Shown here one piece after another: positions 39,402-50,000 of a stretch of DNA of 64,000 nt. The position numbers and the translations under genes are program-made. The DNA comes from Diacronema lutheri. Its lineage: Eukaryota > Haptophyta > Pavlovophyceae > Pavlovales > Pavlovaceae. Location: the NCBI GenBank assembly GCA_019448385.1, contig JAGTXO010000028.1, forward strand, positions 1 through 64,000, in the 5' to 3' direction. Numbering within the stretch: position 1 is the stretch's first letter; every line of letters begins with the position of its first letter. The notes beneath the pieces are model-generated. The model saw only the letters and a program-made list of their open reading frames with translations, was not told where the DNA came from and searched no databases.

Positions 39402-41190
39402 ATGTCGCTCGAGTGCATCTGCCTGCAGTCGCGCTCGTCGCGCTGCGTGTTCGAGCCCGTGCGCGTCGCGCGGCACCAGCCGGGTGAGCACGACGTGACC
39501 ATCGACGTGAAGTTTTGCGGCGTGTGCCACAGCGACGTCCACGTGGCTAAGAACGACTTCCTCGAGACCAAATTCCCTGTCGTGCCTGTGCGCCGCGCGC
39601 TGTGCGGCCCGCGGCCGATGCGCGGCGCGCAGCCGACCCCCGCCTCCACGCGCGCCGCCCCGCCCGTGTTCAGGGCCACGAGATCGCCGGTGTCGTCGCC
39701 GCGGTCGGCGCGCGCGTGACCAAGTTCCGCGTGGGCGACCACGTGGGCGTCGGCTTCTTTGTCGACTCGTGCCTCGAGTGCGCGCCGTGCAAGCGCGGCG
39801 ACGAGCATTTCTGCTCGGCCACATTCACGCCCACCTTCAACGGCAAGCCGGCGCACGGCCGCGCCGGCGCGGGCGTCACGAAAGGGGGCTACTCGACGGC
39901 GATGGTCGTCGACGAGCGCTTCGCCATCGCGCTGCCAAAGGCGCTCCCGCTCGAGCGCGCGGGGCCGCTGCTGTGCGCAGGCGTGACGATGTACGCGCCC
40001 CTCGTCAAATGGCGTGTCGGCCCCGGGAGCCGCGTCGGGATCAATGGGCTCGGTGGCCTTGGCACGATCGGCGTCAAGCTCGCCAAGGCCCTCGGCGCGC
40101 ACGTGACGGTGATCACGCGCTCGGCGCGCAAGGAGCGTCAGGCGCGGGCGGCGGGCGCGGACGCCATCGTCCTCTCGTCCGACGCCGCGTCGATCAAGGC
40201 CGCCGCGCGCTCCCTCGACCTCGTCGTCGACACGGTGGGCGCGCTGCGCGCCGTGCGGCCGCGCGCCGTGCGGCCACGCGCCGTGCGGCCGCGCGCCGTG
40301 CGGCCACGCGCCGTGCGGCCACGCGCCGTGCGGCCACGCGCCGGGCGGCCACGCGCCGTGCGGCCGCGCACAGCACGCCGCGCGCGCGTGTGAGCACCAC
40401 CGCGCGGCCGGCGGCCGTGCGCCCCGCCGCGCCTGCGGCAGGTGAGCGTGCGGCACGACCTCAAGGTGTCCGCGCTCGCACCGGGCGGTCTGATCGATCT
40501 CCTCGCGGTCGACGGCGTCTGGTGCTACTGCGGCTTGATCCTCGATATGCTCGACGTGCAGCCCGTCCGGTTGCTCCAGCACCAGCTCAGCCTGACCGCC
40601 ACGCAGATCGGCGGCATTGCCCTCACGCAGCGCTGCGTCGACTTTTGCGCAAAGCATGCCATCCTCCCCGAGGTGCGCTGCGGCCACGTGCGCCGTGCGC
40701 CGCCCATTGCGATTGGCGCAATGCAGCGCTGCGTTGATATGCTCGCCGCGACCGCGCCAGCCGCTACGCGCGCGCGCGCGCGTCCGACCGCGCGCTGTCT
40801 CACGCACCTGCGCCGGCTTTGCGCCGCGCGCCTTGCGCGGCGCCTTGCGCGATGCAGGTCGAGGTCGTCGAGGCGACGCCCGCGCAGCTGAGCGCCGTGT
40901 ACGAGAAGCTCGACGGAGGCAACGACGCGGGCGTGCGGTACGTGCTCGACATCGGCAACACGCTCAACGCGAGCGTCTTCGAGCAGCCGCGCGCGCGCGC
41001 GCCCAAGCTCGTCTCCGGCTGGCGCGTCGGCGCGCAGATCGCGCTGATTTTAAACCGCGCGGCGCTGGCGCGCATCGAGGAGTTTGTCCTCGAGCACACG
41101 GCGGCGATCGCAGGCGGCGTCGGCGCCGCGCTCTTCGCGGCCGTCGCGGCCTTTGTGATCCCGCCGCTCGCCAGCCGCATCCGCGGCTGA
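39402..41190 (+). CDS. Zinc-dependent alcohol dehydrogenase (cinnamyl-type MDR family) with C-terminal membrane anchor
   Basis: Oxidises alcohols or reduces aldehydes with NAD(P). Exons are 39402-39587, 39674-40234, 40442-40672 and 40858-41190; all three junctions are phase 0, about 436 aa. The catalytic zinc site is VKFCGVCHSDVH and GHEIAGVVAAVG. The structural zinc has four Cys in DSCLECAPCKRGDEHFC. The Rossmann motif is NGLGGLGTIGVKLAKALG. Splicing restores VVDTVSVRHDLKVSALAPGG and ILPEVEVVEATPAQL, as expected for CAD/YahK-type enzymes. Unusually, the C-terminus carries about 70 extra residues ending in a hydrophobic helix (AAIAGGVGAALFAAVAAFVI) and a short basic tail (RIRG), a probable tail anchor. 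Upstream in-frame codons leave the exact start slightly uncertain. Confidence 0.88.
40246..40365. repeat. 15-bp minisatellite inside ADH intron 2
   Basis: Eight tandem copies of a 15-bp unit (ACGCGCCGTGCGGCC with small variants). They fill more than half of the 207-nt intron 40235-40441. The unit length is a multiple of three, so the frame stays open through the intron. Confidence 0.95.
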
Positions 41191-41412
41191 CGCGCGCGGT
41201 GGGGCCGGCCGGCGCAACGAAGGCTCCGCTGCGTGCGCGCCGCTCGGGCAGGGCGCGTGCCGACTTGCGACCCGCGCGCGGGCGGTGAGCTTAGCAGACC
41301 TGCGGGGGGGGATGTTGCGTTCGAAGCTCTGCTGACCCTGGGCCTGTGATGAGAGCCTCCAGCGACGACATCGTCTGACTTTGGACTTCGGGCCTGACAA
41401 AGCCCAGTAAAA

Positions 41413-41440
41413 ATACTAACGGCGCTTACGTCAGGACAGC
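41413..41440 (+). repeat. 28-bp dispersed repeat, copy 1
   Basis: It begins ATACTAACGGCGCTTACGTC and is identical over 28 bp to 46256-46283. It lies 18 bp upstream of the ATG of the following gene. Confidence 0.9.
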
Positions 41441-41457
41441 AGCGGTTACGCACAACG

Positions 41458-42806
41458 ATGGGGGAGCCCACTTTCCACATCGTCGGGCCGGCGAGCTCGC
41501 TCGAGTTTGCGCAGATGGAGTACCTGGGTGAGATGCTGATGCGCAATTTGCCCAACATCATGTGTCGCATTGTCCGCGTCCATCCGTCCGATTGGCGCGC
41601 CTACGCGTCGGAGGTCTGCCGACTGCAGGGCTTCCCGCCAGAGCTCGCGCAGCGGCTCGCGCCGTTCGCATGGACGGGCGCAGGCTACCTCGTGGGTGGC
41701 GCGGCCGATTTTAACGCGGACGTACGCGCGTGCCGAGCTGCACACCCGCACGCGCGCGCGTCGGCGCGCCCGCGCCCACCCGCAGCCACCTTGCGCGCGC
41801 GCCGCTCACGACGCGGCGGCGCGCACGCCGCGCTCGCCGCCGCTCTGCGCCGCGCCTCGCCGTGCTGACAGTGCCGGCGCAAATACAACGTTGGGTTCGA
41901 CGGCGCGTACACGTCTGAAACGTGGACGTCCATTACTAATGAGAATGCCGACGAGGCCCACAAGCTCAAGGCGCTCGAGACCGCGCGCGAGAAAGGCGAG
42001 CGAGCGCCGCGCGCGCTGCCCAAGCCGGGCGCGGGCGCGGCGCTCGGGCAGGTGGCAATCGACGAGTTGTTCGACGGCGCGTGGCGGCTTGCGCACGGCG
42101 CGCCAAAAAGCTGGGCCGACGAGCCGCTTGGCACGCTCGACGCGCCGCGCGTCGCCGTGCTCATGCCTGCAGATGCGAGTTTCGTCGCTCACAAACTTTT
42201 TGACGTTCCCGAGTCCCTCCTCTTCCTCATCGCGGCGCCGGCGAGCGCGCCGACGGTGGACGCGCTCGAGGGGATCGCGTACGCGCTCACCGAGCTGCGC
42301 GTGAGCGCCCTCCTTGTGCTCGGCGCCACACAAAGCCCGCAGCTCGACACGTGCGTGCGTGCGAGCGAGCGAGCGAACGAGCGCACGAGCGCACACCCCA
42401 CATCGCGCGCGTGCATCGTCCGCCCGCCGTGCGAGCGCGCGGCGCGCGGCGCTGAGGCCGTGCCTTCGCGTGCGTCCACGCGCCTGCTCGCCAATCGCGC
42501 CGCAGCGCCATCGCGATCGCCCACGCCAAGATGACGGGCGCGCCGTACGCGCTCCTGCCGTCCGAGGCGATCTGGGCGGAGCCGATGAGCGCCGCGGCGA
42601 GCAACGTGCTCAGCTCCGCGCCGCCGTCTGCGAGCGCCGCGGCGCTGCGCACGGCGTGCGCGGAGGAGTGGCTGCGCGCGGTCGAGCGCCGGCTGACGAC
42701 AGGGCTTGAGGTGACGATGGCCCTCTACCGGGCGCGCGAGCTGCACATCGCGTGCGCGCTGGTTGACAACGACGCACCGGGGAGGCGGAGCGTGCGGCGC
42801 GTGTGA
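41458..42806 (+). CDS. MDH1B-N-terminal-like domain fused to a beta-carbonic-anhydrase-like domain lacking zinc ligands
   Basis: Exons are 41458-41721, 41872-42350 and 42506-42806 (phases 0 and 2 agree), about 347 aa. Residues 1-120 (TFHIVGPASSLEFAQMEYLG, WTGAGYLVGGAADFNAD, TWTSITNENADEAHKL) resemble the N-terminal thioredoxin-like domain that precedes the NAD domain in malate dehydrogenase 1B. Residues about 170-330 follow the beta-carbonic anhydrase layout: VAVLMPADASFVAHKLFDVP in place of CxDSR, then LEGIAYALTELRVSALLVLG, then ATQSPQ in place of GHSxCG. All three zinc ligands (Cys, His, Cys) are replaced, so catalysis as a carbonic anhydrase is unlikely. It may be a regulatory or structural pseudo-enzyme. 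Family assignment of both halves is by eye and moderate. Confidence 0.55.
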
Positions 42807-42917
42807 TGGGTTCTGGAGCCGTTTCGGCGGTGCGTACGAGATCACCGCTCTGTGCCAACGCCAGTGCTCGCTGCGCAGCTGACCCGCGTTCCCCGCGCGA
42901 ATTGGTCAAAATTGCGC

Positions 42918-42960
42918 GGGGCGGGGGGGGGGGGGGGGGGGGGGGGGGGGAGGGGGGAGG
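42918..42960. repeat. G-tract between convergent genes
   Basis: An uninterrupted G28 (42923-42950) with G-rich flanks. It lies between the stop of the carbonic-anhydrase-like gene and the stop of the IQ/coiled-coil gene. Confidence 0.95.
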
Positions 42961-43064
42961 AAGCGGCTGAACGCTCGCGTGCCGATCCCGATCAGAGGCT
43001 TGCAAATGTGGATCGCGAACCCGATCGGAGGCTGTGTAGAGCCCCCCTCACAGCAGGCGCAAGG

Positions 43065-46000
43065 CTACCGGCGCTCGGAGGTCGCAAAGGAGCGGCGATT
43101 CGCGCCGGGCCGGCGCGCCGCCGCCACATCGCCGCCGCCGCGCGCCGTGGCCGCGCCGCCGCCGCCGCCGCCGCGCGCCGCCGCCACATCGCCGCCGCCG
43201 CGCGCCGTTGCCGCCCCGCCGCGCGCCGCCGCCGCATCGCCGCCGCCGCGCGCCGCTGGCGCGCCGCCGCCGCCGCGCGCCGGCGCCGCGCCGCCGCCGC
43301 CGCCGCCGCCGCCGCGCGCCGACGCGCCGCCGCCGCCGCCGCGCGCCGCCGCCGCGCCGCCACCACCGCCGACCGACGGGTCGACGGGCGCGCCGGGCGC
43401 GCCGCGCTCCTCGGCGCGCACGCACTTCTCCGAGTTGGTCGTCGAAGCGGCCACCTCGCCGCGCGTCTCGCGCAGCCATTCCTGCGCGTCGATGACGAGC
43501 TTGAGCGCGCGTGGCCGTGAGATGTGCAGCGAGATACGCGGCCGCTCGGGCGGCTCGAGCGTGGATCGAAGCACGCGCATGCACGCCGCGCCTGCGTGCG
43601 CGCGCACGCGCGCCTGTATGACAAGCGCCGCGCGCTCGGCGGCAGCGTGGGGCGCGCTCGGCGGCAGCGGCGGCGGCTGGCGCTGGCGCTGCGGCTCGGA
43701 CGGCGTGGCGTGCGACGCGCGGCGCGGCGCGACGCTCGGCCGGAGCGGGTCGAAGGCGCGCAGCGGCGCCATCCGCATGGCCTCGGTCGGCTTGAGCGCG
43801 CGAGCCGCGGCCAGCTGCGCCTGGAGCGACGCGCGCACGACGAGACGGTACGCGTCGGCGCGCCGGCGCGCCGCGCGCGCGCGCGCGCGCGCGGCGAGAA
43901 ACGTTGCCGCGCGCTCGCGTGCGGCCGCCTCGTCGTGCGCGGCTTGCGTCTCGTCGAGCGCCTCGCGCCGCCGGCGCTCGGCCTCGGCGGCGGTGACGAG
44001 GTCGCGGCCGTGCGCGCGCGAGGTGCGCAGCCGATGCTCGCGCGCGCTCGCCGCCGCCGCGTCGGCAGCCGCGCGCTCGTCCGCGCGCCGCTTGCGCAGC
44101 GCGGCGACCACGCCTGAGCGCTCGCCCGCGCTGCCGCGCCACACGCCGGCGGCGGCGAAACTACCGCCCGCCGCCCCGGTGGCGACGTCGGCAGCGTCCG
44201 CGGGCCCGACACACGGCGCGGCGCCGGCGGCGGCGGTGGCGGGCGCGGCGGCGGGCCGCGCCGCGGCCGCGTCGCGCCGGTCAACCGCGTCGAGACGCGG
44301 CGAGTCGACGTCAAAGCCGAGTTGACGAAGCTCGCGCGCAAGCGCCGGTTGCGTGAGCGCGAGTGCTGCGACGCCTGCACTGCTCGCGCCGACACTCCGA
44401 TCCACACTTGGATTCACACTTGGATCCACACTGGGATTCACACTCCGATCCACGTCCGTGCGCGGCAGCTCGCCGCGTCGCTCGCCGGGCCGACGCGCGC
44501 CGGCAAGCAACTCGCGCGCGTCGGCGAGGAGCTTGCGCTCGGCGGCGATCGTCACGTACGCCGCGTGGGCGGCCGCGTGGTAGCGAAGGTCAGTTACGAG
44601 CCTCGCGCGCCGCTGCCTGAGCTCGGTCGTAACGACCGCCTCGCGTGACGCGGCAGTGAGCGGCAGAGCGGAGTCGAGCGCCACGATGGCCACCCCACCG
44701 CCCGCACGCGCGCGAGCGCGCGCGAGCGCGAGCGTGGCGCCCAACGCCGCCGCGTTGGCCGCGCGGCGGCCGCCGACGGCCGGGGGCACGGGCACGGACG
44801 CGGGCGCGGGCGCCCGGCGCGCGCCGAGTGCGGGCGGCTGCGCCGAGGGCTCGCCGCGGGCCTCGGCGAGGAGCTGGCGCTCGTGGCGCGCGAGCTGCGC
44901 CGCCATCCTCGCGACAATGATCCCGCGCGCGAGCGCCCACCGCCGCCACCACCGCTGCACGCGCAAGGCCGCACCGCGCACGCGCCGTGCGTACACGGCC
45001 ATGCGCACGCCCGGCGCGGTCGCGAGCGCGGCGACGAATGCGCGCACGATGGGGGCGGCGCGCGCGTGCAGGAGTGCGCGCGCATACGCTCGGAAGCGCC
45101 ACATGTTCCGCCGCAGCCCGCGTAGCCGGCGGTGGAGCTGGCGGACTTGGGCTGAGAAGCGCGCGGCGCGCAGCGCGCGCAGAACCGTGACGCGCGCCGC
45201 CGTGAACCGCCACGTGAGGCGCGCAGCGCGCAGCGCGGCGGCGGCGGCGGCGGTGCGGCTGCCGAGCGCGAGCGCGAGCGCGAGCGTCGACGCCACGCGC
45301 ATCGCCGCCGCGCGCGCCGCTGCGCGCTCGGCGGCCTGCTCGGCCGTAAGCCAGCCGTCGCGCGCGCGCGCAGCGTCGGCCTCCCGCGTCGCTTCCGCCT
45401 CGCGCCGGCGCGCCTCGGCGCGCTCGAGGCGCGCGCGCTCGCGGCGTGCGGCCTCGTGCACGAGCGCGCGCCGCGCCTCCGGCGCCGCAAGCGCGAGAGA
45501 GTCTGCCGACGCGTTGCGCCGCACGGCGACCTGCGCCGCGCGCCGCTCGCGCTCTCGCGCGCGCTCGAGCGCGTGCGCGCGCGCCTCGAATGCGCCACGC
45601 AGCTCGGCGTCGCGTCGGAGGGCGGCGAGCGTCACCTCGACGGCTTGCTGCACCGCGCCCGGCACATGCACGTGCCTCGCGCGCGCCGCCGCCTCGGCCG
45701 CCTCGGCGGCGGCCGCGGCGGCCGCCGCCGCCTCGGCCGCCTCGGCCTCAGCCGCCGCCGCGCGCGCGGCGCGGCGGCATTCGCGCGCGGCCTCCTGCAC
45801 GGCAAGCGTCTCGGCAGAGTGCGCCTCAAGGAACTCGTCCCACAGCCGCGGCGATGTTGCGATCGCCGCGGCGTGCGCGCGCGCCGCCGGCTCGGACGTG
45901 CCGTCGTCTGCTCCCGGCGGCTCCTGCGCGCCGCCGTGCGAGGCGGCCTGGATCGCCACGATCATCTGGCTGAGCTCGGCGCGGAATGCCGACTCGTGCT

Positions 46001-46223
46001 CTGTGTGCGAGCCGCCCTCGAGCAGCTTCGCCGTGCGCAGCGACGGCAGCGCGACGACCGCGCTTGCCGGGCGCGACGCCGCGTCCACGGCGCGCAGCCG
46101 CGAGATGAGCGAGAGCGACGAAACTGTCGTGGCAAGCGTACGCTCCGAGGCCTCTCGCTGCTCGCTCCGGCCGCGCCGCGCAATCCCTATTGCCGGCAGC
46201 GTCAGCCCGCCGCGGCCGCCCAT
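43065..46223 (-). CDS. Large Ala/Arg-rich coiled-coil protein with IQ motif
   Basis: 1052 aa in a single exon from the ATG at 46221-46223 (MGGRGGLTLPAIG). Not assigned to a named family. Long charged helices dominate (for example RRALVHEAARRERARLERAE). A helical basic core around residues 300-420 includes the calmodulin-binding IQ-like element GAALRVQRWWRRWALARG, and a second possible one, ALVIQARVRAHAG, lies near residue 870. Near residue 600 an Asn-Pro-Ser-Val-Asp repeat occurs. The last 130 residues are a Gly/Ala/Arg low-complexity repeat. The architecture fits a cytoskeletal or flagellar calmodulin-binding protein, which is inference. One copy of the 28-bp dispersed repeat lies 33 bp upstream of its ATG. 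Confidence 0.6.
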   Translation of the reverse strand: MGGRGGLTLPAIGIARRGRSEQREASERTLATTVSSLSLISRLRAVDAASRPASAVVALPSLRTAKLLEGGSHTEHESAFRAELSQMIVAIQAASHGGAQEPPGADDGTSEPAARAHAAAIATSPRLWDEFLEAHSAETLAVQEAARECRRAARAAAAEAEAAEAAAAAAAAAEAAEAAARARHVHVPGAVQQAVEVTLAALRRDAELRGAFEARAHALERARERERRAAQVAVRRNASADSLALAAPEARRALVHEAARRERARLERAEARRREAEATREADAARARDGWLTAEQAAERAAARAAAMRVASTLALALALGSRTAAAAAALRAARLTWRFTAARVTVLRALRAARFSAQVRQLHRRLRGLRRNMWRFRAYARALLHARAAPIVRAFVAALATAPGVRMAVYARRVRGAALRVQRWWRRWALARGIIVARMAAQLARHERQLLAEARGEPSAQPPALGARRAPAPASVPVPPAVGGRRAANAAALGATLALARARARAGGGVAIVALDSALPLTAASREAVVTTELRQRRARLVTDLRYHAAAHAAYVTIAAERKLLADARELLAGARRPGERRGELPRTDVDRSVNPSVDPSVNPSVDRSVGASSAGVAALALTQPALARELRQLGFDVDSPRLDAVDRRDAAAARPAAAPATAAAGAAPCVGPADAADVATGAAGGSFAAAGVWRGSAGERSGVVAALRKRRADERAAADAAAASAREHRLRTSRAHGRDLVTAAEAERRRREALDETQAAHDEAAARERAATFLAARARARAARRRADAYRLVVRASLQAQLAAARALKPTEAMRMAPLRAFDPLRPSVAPRRASHATPSEPQRQRQPPPLPPSAPHAAAERAALVIQARVRAHAGAACMRVLRSTLEPPERPRISLHISRPRALKLVIDAQEWLRETRGEVAASTTNSEKCVRAEERGAPGAPVDPSVGGGGGAAAARGGGGGASARGGGGGGGGAAPARGGGGAPAARGGGDAAAARGGAATARGGGDVAAARGGGGGGAATARGGGDVAAARRPGANRRSFATSERR
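44402..44455 (-). repeat. 12-bp coding repeat (NPSVDPSV)
   Basis: Four to five copies of a unit reading ACTTGGATCCAC or close variants on the plus strand encode alternating NPSV and DPSV/DRSV in the IQ/coiled-coil protein. Confidence 0.85.
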
Positions 46224-47041
46224 GAGCGCCGCCAGCTTGACGGGCGGTTAATATGATACTAACGGCGCTTACGTCAGGACAGCGGGGTTAATATACTAAC
46301 GACGCTTACAGGCGGGTCAGCAGGAGGGGCGCGCACGGGGCCGAGGCTGGACAAACGGAGCGAGCGAAAGGGCGCACGCAACATCAGGCCGAAATCAGGG
46401 CGTCGACCCTGTGCACGCCGGCAGCGGGAACGGCCGGGACGGCAAGGACGTGGCAGGACGCGTCATGGGCGGACACCCACTAACGACGCTTTCCGACGGG
46501 TCAATATGATCACCCTAGGAGGAGCTGTTCGAAAGCACGGTAGGAGCATGCTGCATGGGGGTATGGGAACAGGGAACGTGCAGTCTGAAATCGTGAGGAC
46601 GGCATGGCATCACGTGTCGCGCCACCGCCTGTATATTTCGAGTCAGGAGGGGTTCGTGCAAACTACATAGGGTTGCGATGCGACGAGCGGAGCGGGAGAG
46701 CGACGCCGGGATGACGACCCTATGCACGCCGGCACCGGGGATACAACGTTGCGGCATGGGCGAGGGTCGCAACTCGCAACTCGCAAGCCGCACGCGCCTA
46801 GCCACCCCGCGCAGGGCAGGGGGCTCAAAACGGCGGGTGGCCGACATGTGTCCGAGTGCGCGCAGCGCGCGCCTTTATGCGCGCACCGCCGAACGCGCCG
46901 CTCATCCGTTGCGCGCCCACGGGCGCGTTTCGCAATTCGCACCAGCGGGGTGCCGAAACTTCTTGAACGCCGACAACCGTACCCTGCTGGGGAAATACTT
47001 TTTAAAGTTACTACCCATACCTCCAAGGTGTTCCCGATCCT
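46224..47041. other. Long divergent intergenic region with several related repeats
   Basis: 818 bp between the IQ/coiled-coil gene (-) and the SulP gene (+), less GC-rich than its surroundings. It holds the 28-bp repeat at 46256, related ACTAACGACGCTT copies at about 46303 and 46479, and two related blocks around ACCCTGTGCACGCCGGCA (46399) and ACCCTATGCACGCCGGCA (46717). It must contain both promoters. No ORF with recognisable content. Confidence 0.6.
46256..46283 (+). repeat. 28-bp dispersed repeat, copy 2
   Basis: Identical to 41413-41440. Partial copies follow at about 46303 and 46479. Confidence 0.9.
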
Positions 47042-50000
47042 ATGACGAGCTGGTCCGCGTATCGGCAGGTCGAGCTCGGCGCGCTCAAGCACGTGCAGCT
47101 CGACGCCGAGCCGGCGCAGCTCGATGCCGAGCTGGAGGGCGGCGCGAGGTGCGTGCATGCACGCGCGCCGCGCATTGCGCCCTCGTGGCCGGTGGCTCAC
47201 GCGCGCGGCTCCCGCGCGCCGCGGCAGGGGCCGCACGGCCGGCGGTGGCGGCAACGGCTTGGACGCGTGCGGCCGCGGACGGCGGCCGCTCACGGAGGTG
47301 CTCGTGGACGGTGCGGGCAAGGCAGCTGGAGCTGGCGTCGTCGCCTTCATGCTCGTAATGATGGCGCTCACGTTCAGCTCGGCGCTCGTCGGCGGCGACG
47401 AGCTGCTCGCGACGCGCGAGTCGGCGTTCATCTCGATGTCGTTGCTCTCGCTGTGCTCGGGCATGGCGATGCACGTGCGGCGCTCGACGATTCCGTTCGT
47501 CACCGCCGGCCCGTACACGTCGCTCGCGCCGCTGCTCTCGTCCGTCGCGCACGGCTTCGCGACGCAGTGCGCGCCAGACGCGTGGCTGCCGACGACGATC
47601 GTGTGCTTCTCGCTCATGTCCATCTTCACGGGCGGCGTGCTGTGCGTGCTCGCGCACCCGCGCGTGCGCCTCGGCAAGGCCGCCGCCTACCTGCCTGCGC
47701 CCGTGCTGATGGGTATGATGATCGCGATCGCCGTGACGATCGTCATCTCGGCGCTGCAGGTCGCCGCCGGCTTCGTCGTGTTCCAGACGTCGCCGCTCGG
47801 CCCGCTGCTGTACAGGCCGCCGCCGTCGGACGCGGCGGTGCTGCGCCGCGCGGCGGCGCAGTGCGCGTGCGCGATCGTCGTTGGCGTCAGCCTCTTCTGC
47901 ACGCGCTACGTCCGCCGCTCGCTCGCGATCCGGCTGACGCCTACAATCCTGCTCGTCTCAATCGTCGCGTTCCACGCCGCCGCGCGGCTCGGCGGCGTGC
48001 GCGACGACGTGCTGCGCGAGAGCAAGTGGCTCGGCCGGAAGCTGGTGCTCGCCGGCCCACTCGACGCGTTCGCCTCAAGCGCCGCGCTCCTCTCGGGGCT
48101 AGCGCACGGCCGCGTCGACTGGATCGCGCTGCTCGACTTGCGCACGTCGCCGCTGCAGGCGTTGCCCGTCTACTGCTGCGTCGACCTGCTCCTCGTCGTC
48201 GGCATGCTGCCCGCCTTCCTCGTGCTGCCCGCGCCGGCCGATCGGAAGGGCGTCGACGCGGACAAGGAGCTTGCCACCGCCGGCATCTCAGCGATCGCGC
48301 AGGGTATGCTTGGCGTGCCGTCCGCGGCGTACATGATCTCGACGTCGATGCAGCACCGCGACCTGTCGGGCGGTCGCGAGTCGGGCTGGCTGATCACCGC
48401 CATGTGCGCGGGCTGCCTGCTGCTCGGGCCGGCGCTCGCGTCAACGGTGCCGCGCTTCGTCCTTGGCGGCCTCTTCGTCAGCTTTGCCTTATCCTTTGCG
48501 AAAGCGGCGTCCATGATTGCGATGACGCGCGCCGACCGCGCGGTGCTCGCCGCGACTGCCGTCACGTACGTCGGGCTCGGCGCGATGGCGGGCCTGATGA
48601 TCGGGCTGGTGTTCACGTGCCTGCACTTTGTGGTCGAGCAGTCGTACATCGACGTCACGTCGCTCGTCGAGTCGACGGACGAGCAGAACGTCACCGCCGC
48701 CCTCGGCTCGTCGCGCCGCTCGTCGTGCACGCGCGGCGACGCGGGCGCGACGGCGGCGGACGCGAGCGTGGGCGAGCGCGGCGCGGCGCGCGATCGCGAC
48801 GCGGTGTCGATCGTGCTCTCGCTCAAGGGCATCCTCTTCTTCGCGACGACGCACGCGCTCACCGCCGAGATTTTGCGCCAGGTCGACGCGCACGGTCCGG
48901 TGCCGTCCGGACTCTTGGTCCTCAACTTTGCGCATGTCCAATCCGTGGACGTGTCGGCGATCCACACGCTCAAAAAGCTCGCGGATGAGCTCGAGCCGCG
49001 CCGGTGGGCGCTGCGCTGCACCGGACTGCGCTCGCGCCTTGCCTCGCGCTTCGCGCAGATTGGGCTCACCGTCATCACGAGCAGCAGCGCGGCCGGCGCG
49101 GCCAAGCCGGTCGAGCCGCAGGCCGCGGGCGCCGCCGACGGTTGCGCGGGCGCGCGCGTCGCGTCGCCCGCGCCCACGCGCCAGCCAAGCATCGCGCCGC
49201 GCGGCGCGGCGGACCAACCGGCCACGCCGCCGCGCGCCGCGCTCGACGGCGCGCCCGCGCTCAACGCGCAATCCAGCTGCGCTGCGTTCGGCGCGAGCAT
49301 GACGCTCTATCCTCAGCGCGCGGACGCGCCACCCGTCGATGCGCCGTCGGCGCCGCCGCCGCAGCAGCAGCAGCCGCCGCCGCCGCCGTTCAGCCGACGG
49401 GCGAGCGTTGGGCTTTTCACGCCGCTGCGCGAGATGGGCCCGGGTAGCGTCGTGCTGCTCCCGGCGCTCGACGGCAGTGCGCCGATGCCCGCACCGCCCG
49501 TCCATCGGCCGAGCAGCATGGAGGTCGTGCCCCTGTGCGAGGCCCTGGCCGACGCGGACGGCAGCACCGCCGGCCGCGCCGACGGCGCGCCGACGACACC
49601 GTTGGCGTGGCTGCGCCGCTCGGGCTCGCGTTTCGGGCAGTCATCGCCGGTAATTCCCGCCATCGAAACGTTGGCTCCGACCCAACCAGCCGATGCGCCC
49701 TCCAGCCCGCTGCTCGGCGGCGCGTGCCCGGCCGCGCCGGACGGTGAAGGCGAGCGCAATGGCGGCGGGGGTGGGTGCAATGGCGGCGGGGGTGGGTGCA
49801 ATGGCGGCGGGGGTGGGTGCAATGGCGGCGGGGGTGGGTGCAATGGCGGCGGGGGTGGGTGCAATGGCGGCGGGGGTGGGTGCAATGGCGGCGTCGCGCC
49901 GTCGTGTGCGTGCGACTGCGCGGCGACCGGGGCGTCGCACCTGGCTGGTGGCGCAAATGCTGGCGGCGGGAGCGGCGGCGCGCTGCGCTACGCGCTGTGC

